Shown here: in pieces, positions 62,821 to 64,000 of the stretch
How positions within the stretch are numbered: the stretch's first letter is position 1
Layout of the letters: every line of letters begins with the position of its first letter
Source: Maritimibacter fusiformis
GTDB lineage: Bacteria > Pseudomonadota > Alphaproteobacteria > Rhodobacterales > Rhodobacteraceae
Reading direction: 5' to 3'
DNA length: 64,000 bases
Assembly (NCBI RefSeq): GCF_008086115.1
Contig: NZ_VSIY01000001.1
Coordinates: 62,001-126,000 of the forward strand
Translations under genes and position numbers: made by a program
The notes under the pieces: model-generated
Databases searched by the model: none
What the model was told of the DNA's origin: nothing
What the model saw: the letters and a program-made list of their open reading frames with translations, nothing else

Positions 62821-63525
62821 ATGGCGGACGACGACGAAGAGATCATCCTGGCGGACCTCGACGACGAAGAACTCGTGTTGCAGATGCAGGACGACCTGTA
62901 TGACGGCATGAAGGAAGAAATCGAGGAAGGCACGCGCATCCTGCTCGAACGCGGCTGGGCGCCCTACAAGGTGCTGACCGAGGCGCTGGTGTCGGGCATG
63001 AAGGTGGTGGGCGACGACTTCCGCGATGGCATCCTGTTCGTCCCCGAGGTTCTGCTGGCCGCCGGCGCGATGAAGGGCGGCATGGCGATCCTCAAGCCGC
63101 TTCTGGCCGAAACCGGCGCGCCGACCATCGGGCGCATCGTGATCGGGACCGTCAAGGGCGACATCCACGACATCGGACAGAACCTTGTCACCATGATGAT
63201 GGAAGGCGCCGGGTTCGAGGTGAAGAACATCGGCATCAACAACCCGGTGGAGGCCTATATCGAGGCGCTGGAGGAGTTCGACGCCGATTTCCTCGGCATG
63301 TCCGCGCTTCTGACCACCACCATGCCCTACATGAAGGTGGTGATCGACACACTGGTCGCCGAGGGCAAGCGCGACAAGTATATCGTGCTGGTCGGCGGCG
63401 CCCCCCTGAACGAGGAATTCGGCCGCGCCATCGGGGCGGATGCCTATTGCCGCGACGCCGCCGTCGCGGTCGAGACCGCCAAGGAATTCATGCACCGCAA
63501 GCACAACCGGATGGCGGCGGGCTGA
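62821..63525 (+). CDS. Cobalamin (corrinoid)-binding protein of a methyltransferase system
   Basis: B12-carrying protein of 234 aa. A helical cap domain (LYDGMKEEIEEGTRILLERG, then LVSGMKVVGDDFRDGILFVP and EVLLAAGAMKGGM) precedes the cobalamin Rossmann domain. The histidine ligand motif is GTVKGDIHDIGQNLVTMMME near residue 110, with the loops MSALLTTTMPYMKVVIDTL near residue 160 and YIVLVGGAPLNEEFGRAIGA near residue 185. It matches the middle modules of MetH. Together with the homocysteine methyltransferase upstream it suggests a split methionine synthase; the methyl-tetrahydrofolate-binding part is not in the window. ATG 62821 chosen because GAGGAC lies upstream; the longer frame crosses the inverted repeat. 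Confidence 0.9.
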   Translation: MADDDEEIILADLDDEELVLQMQDDLYDGMKEEIEEGTRILLERGWAPYKVLTEALVSGMKVVGDDFRDGILFVPEVLLAAGAMKGGMAILKPLLAETGAPTIGRIVIGTVKGDIHDIGQNLVTMMMEGAGFEVKNIGINNPVEAYIEALEEFDADFLGMSALLTTTMPYMKVVIDTLVAEGKRDKYIVLVGGAPLNEEFGRAIGADAYCRDAAVAVETAKEFMHRKHNRMAAG

Positions 63526-63532
63526 TCCCGTC

Positions 63533-63715
63533 ATGTCCGGCGCGCGGCGGCTGTTTCTGTGGCTGTTGGCGGCGCTATCGGCGGCAGCGGCGATCTGGGT
63601 TCTGGTGGCCGCGATGCGGGCCGAGGCGCTGAGCGGACAGGTGTTTTTTGCCGTCCTGCCGCTGCTCATGCTGTTCTCGATCGCCTGGCGCGGCCTGTCG
63701 GACAAGGACGACTGA
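63533..63715 (+). CDS. Small two-span membrane protein
   Basis: Protein of 60 aa starting MSGARRLFLWLLAALSAAAA, with two hydrophobic helices (LLAALSAAAAIWVLVAAM; GQVFFAVLPLLMLFSIAWRG) and an acidic end SDKDD. ATG 63533 lies 8 bp after the corrinoid protein stop, with a weak ribosome site. The longer open frame upstream lies inside the corrinoid gene. No family recognised. Confidence 0.5.
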   Translation: MSGARRLFLWLLAALSAAAAIWVLVAAMRAEALSGQVFFAVLPLLMLFSIAWRGLSDKDD

Positions 63716-63766
63716 GCCTTGCCGCGCCCCGGGCCCGCCCCCATCTGGGGTAGACAGGAGGAGATC

Positions 63767-63982
63767 ATGCCGCTCGACAAGTTCGTTCTGATCCTTGTGA
63801 TCGTGATCGGCGCCGCCGGCGTGACGGTCTGGCTGGGCACGATGATCGCGGCCTCGATGCAGCTTCCCTTCGGCTGGCTGGTGTTCCTGCCAGCCGCACT
63901 CGTTGCCTATGTCGTCTGGCGGGTGATCGCCGAGCGGCTGGCGAACCGTGACGACGATCATTACGACGGAATCGAAAAATGA
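63767..63982 (+). CDS. Small two-span membrane protein
   Basis: Protein of 71 aa with two membrane helices (FVLILVIVIGAAGVTVWLGT; FGWLVFLPAALVAYVVWRVI) and a charged tail (RDDDHYDGIEK). ATG 63767 has an excellent AGGAGGAG seven bases before it. Its stop overlaps an ATG that appears to begin the next gene, so it is part of the corrinoid-gene operon. Unrecognised family. Confidence 0.65.
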   Translation: MPLDKFVLILVIVIGAAGVTVWLGTMIAASMQLPFGWLVFLPAALVAYVVWRVIAERLANRDDDHYDGIEK

Positions 63983-64000
63983 TGCTGACGACGACGGATA
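63979..64000 (+). other. Probable start of the next gene, cut by the window edge
   Basis: ATG 63979 overlaps the preceding stop (ATGA), and a second in-frame ATG lies at 63982; only MMLTTTD is readable. Overlap spacing suggests a real gene in the same operon; in a split methionine-synthase locus a corrinoid reactivation protein or another module would be expected, but nothing here shows that. Confidence 0.4.

Overview
The window is about 64 kb of high-GC (roughly two-thirds G+C by eye), densely packed alphaproteobacterial chromosome. The gene content points to the family Rhodobacteraceae (Roseobacter/Rhodobacter type): a 14-subunit nuo operon interrupted by small lineage-type genes (a DUF5337 protein, a carboxymuconolactone-decarboxylase-like protein, and an HhH-type module that is also fused to NuoE), a single-chain indolepyruvate oxidoreductase with a divergent LysR gene, a DUF6314 protein, and a split cobalamin-dependent methionine-synthase module. 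I cannot name the genus. There are no rRNA or tRNA genes, no CRISPR array, no recognisable insertion sequence and no prophage. This is core chromosome rather than an island.

Layout. 1-2414: end of a branched-chain amino acid type ABC transporter (livG-like ATPase cut by the window edge, plus its binding protein) with a divergent PAS-LuxR regulator. 2503-5976: the de novo NAD operon nadA-nadB-nadC. 6037-13849: an amino-sugar cluster. Seven minus-strand genes (binding protein, two permeases, ROK kinase, GntR/UTRA regulator, SIS-domain protein, MalK-type ATPase) face a divergent nagA across a short promoter region holding an imperfect palindrome. 13859-17073: RNase J, type III pantothenate kinase and biotin-protein ligase, running into nuoN. 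17063-34936: the nuo operon (transcribed nuoA to nuoN on the minus strand) with seven extra genes between subunit genes. 35224-43611: leucine/isovalerate degradation on the minus strand (ivd, mccB, mccA, HMG-CoA lyase, enoyl-CoA hydratase), with flavodoxin-family, LprI-like and macro-domain genes inserted. 43728-47192: pyrC, pyrE, dnaB. 47269-49625: two tandem paralogous small secreted proteins (one with a stop codon in its signal peptide), bioY and DUF6314. 49699-56917: purB, a 51-aa secreted peptide, an isolated fliG, indolepyruvate oxidoreductase and LysR. 57004-61367: a candidate small RNA, a DUF302 protein, purL, a cysteine-rich protein, bolA and grxD. 61513-64000: homocysteine methyltransferase, corrinoid protein and small membrane proteins.

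How the parts connect. The leucine pathway needs biotinylated MccA, and the same window carries the biotin importer BioY and the ligase BirA. Electrons from isovaleryl-CoA dehydrogenase and NADH feed the respiratory chain headed by complex I. NAD for complex I comes from nadABC. BolA and monothiol Grx4 lie side by side as an Fe-S/iron-sensing pair, in a window rich in Fe-S enzymes.

Most interesting non-coding material. (1) An interspersed composite intergenic repeat in four places (36876, 44773, 60001, 62591). It is built from a GC hairpin, in two copies a second hairpin of the CGTTCAGTTTGCC type, and a terminal GAGTATTT...AAGATGAAG module that can sit where a Shine-Dalgarno belongs. (2) A candidate small RNA of about 80 nt at 57004-57084 with its own promoter-like boxes, an anti-Shine-Dalgarno-like ACCTCCC stretch and a strong terminator. 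(3) A 9-bp inverted repeat ahead of the corrinoid protein. No stretch over 300 bases lacks a gene; the longest gene-free gaps (34937-35223, 56918-57159, 62548-62820, 47656-47874) are described in their entries.
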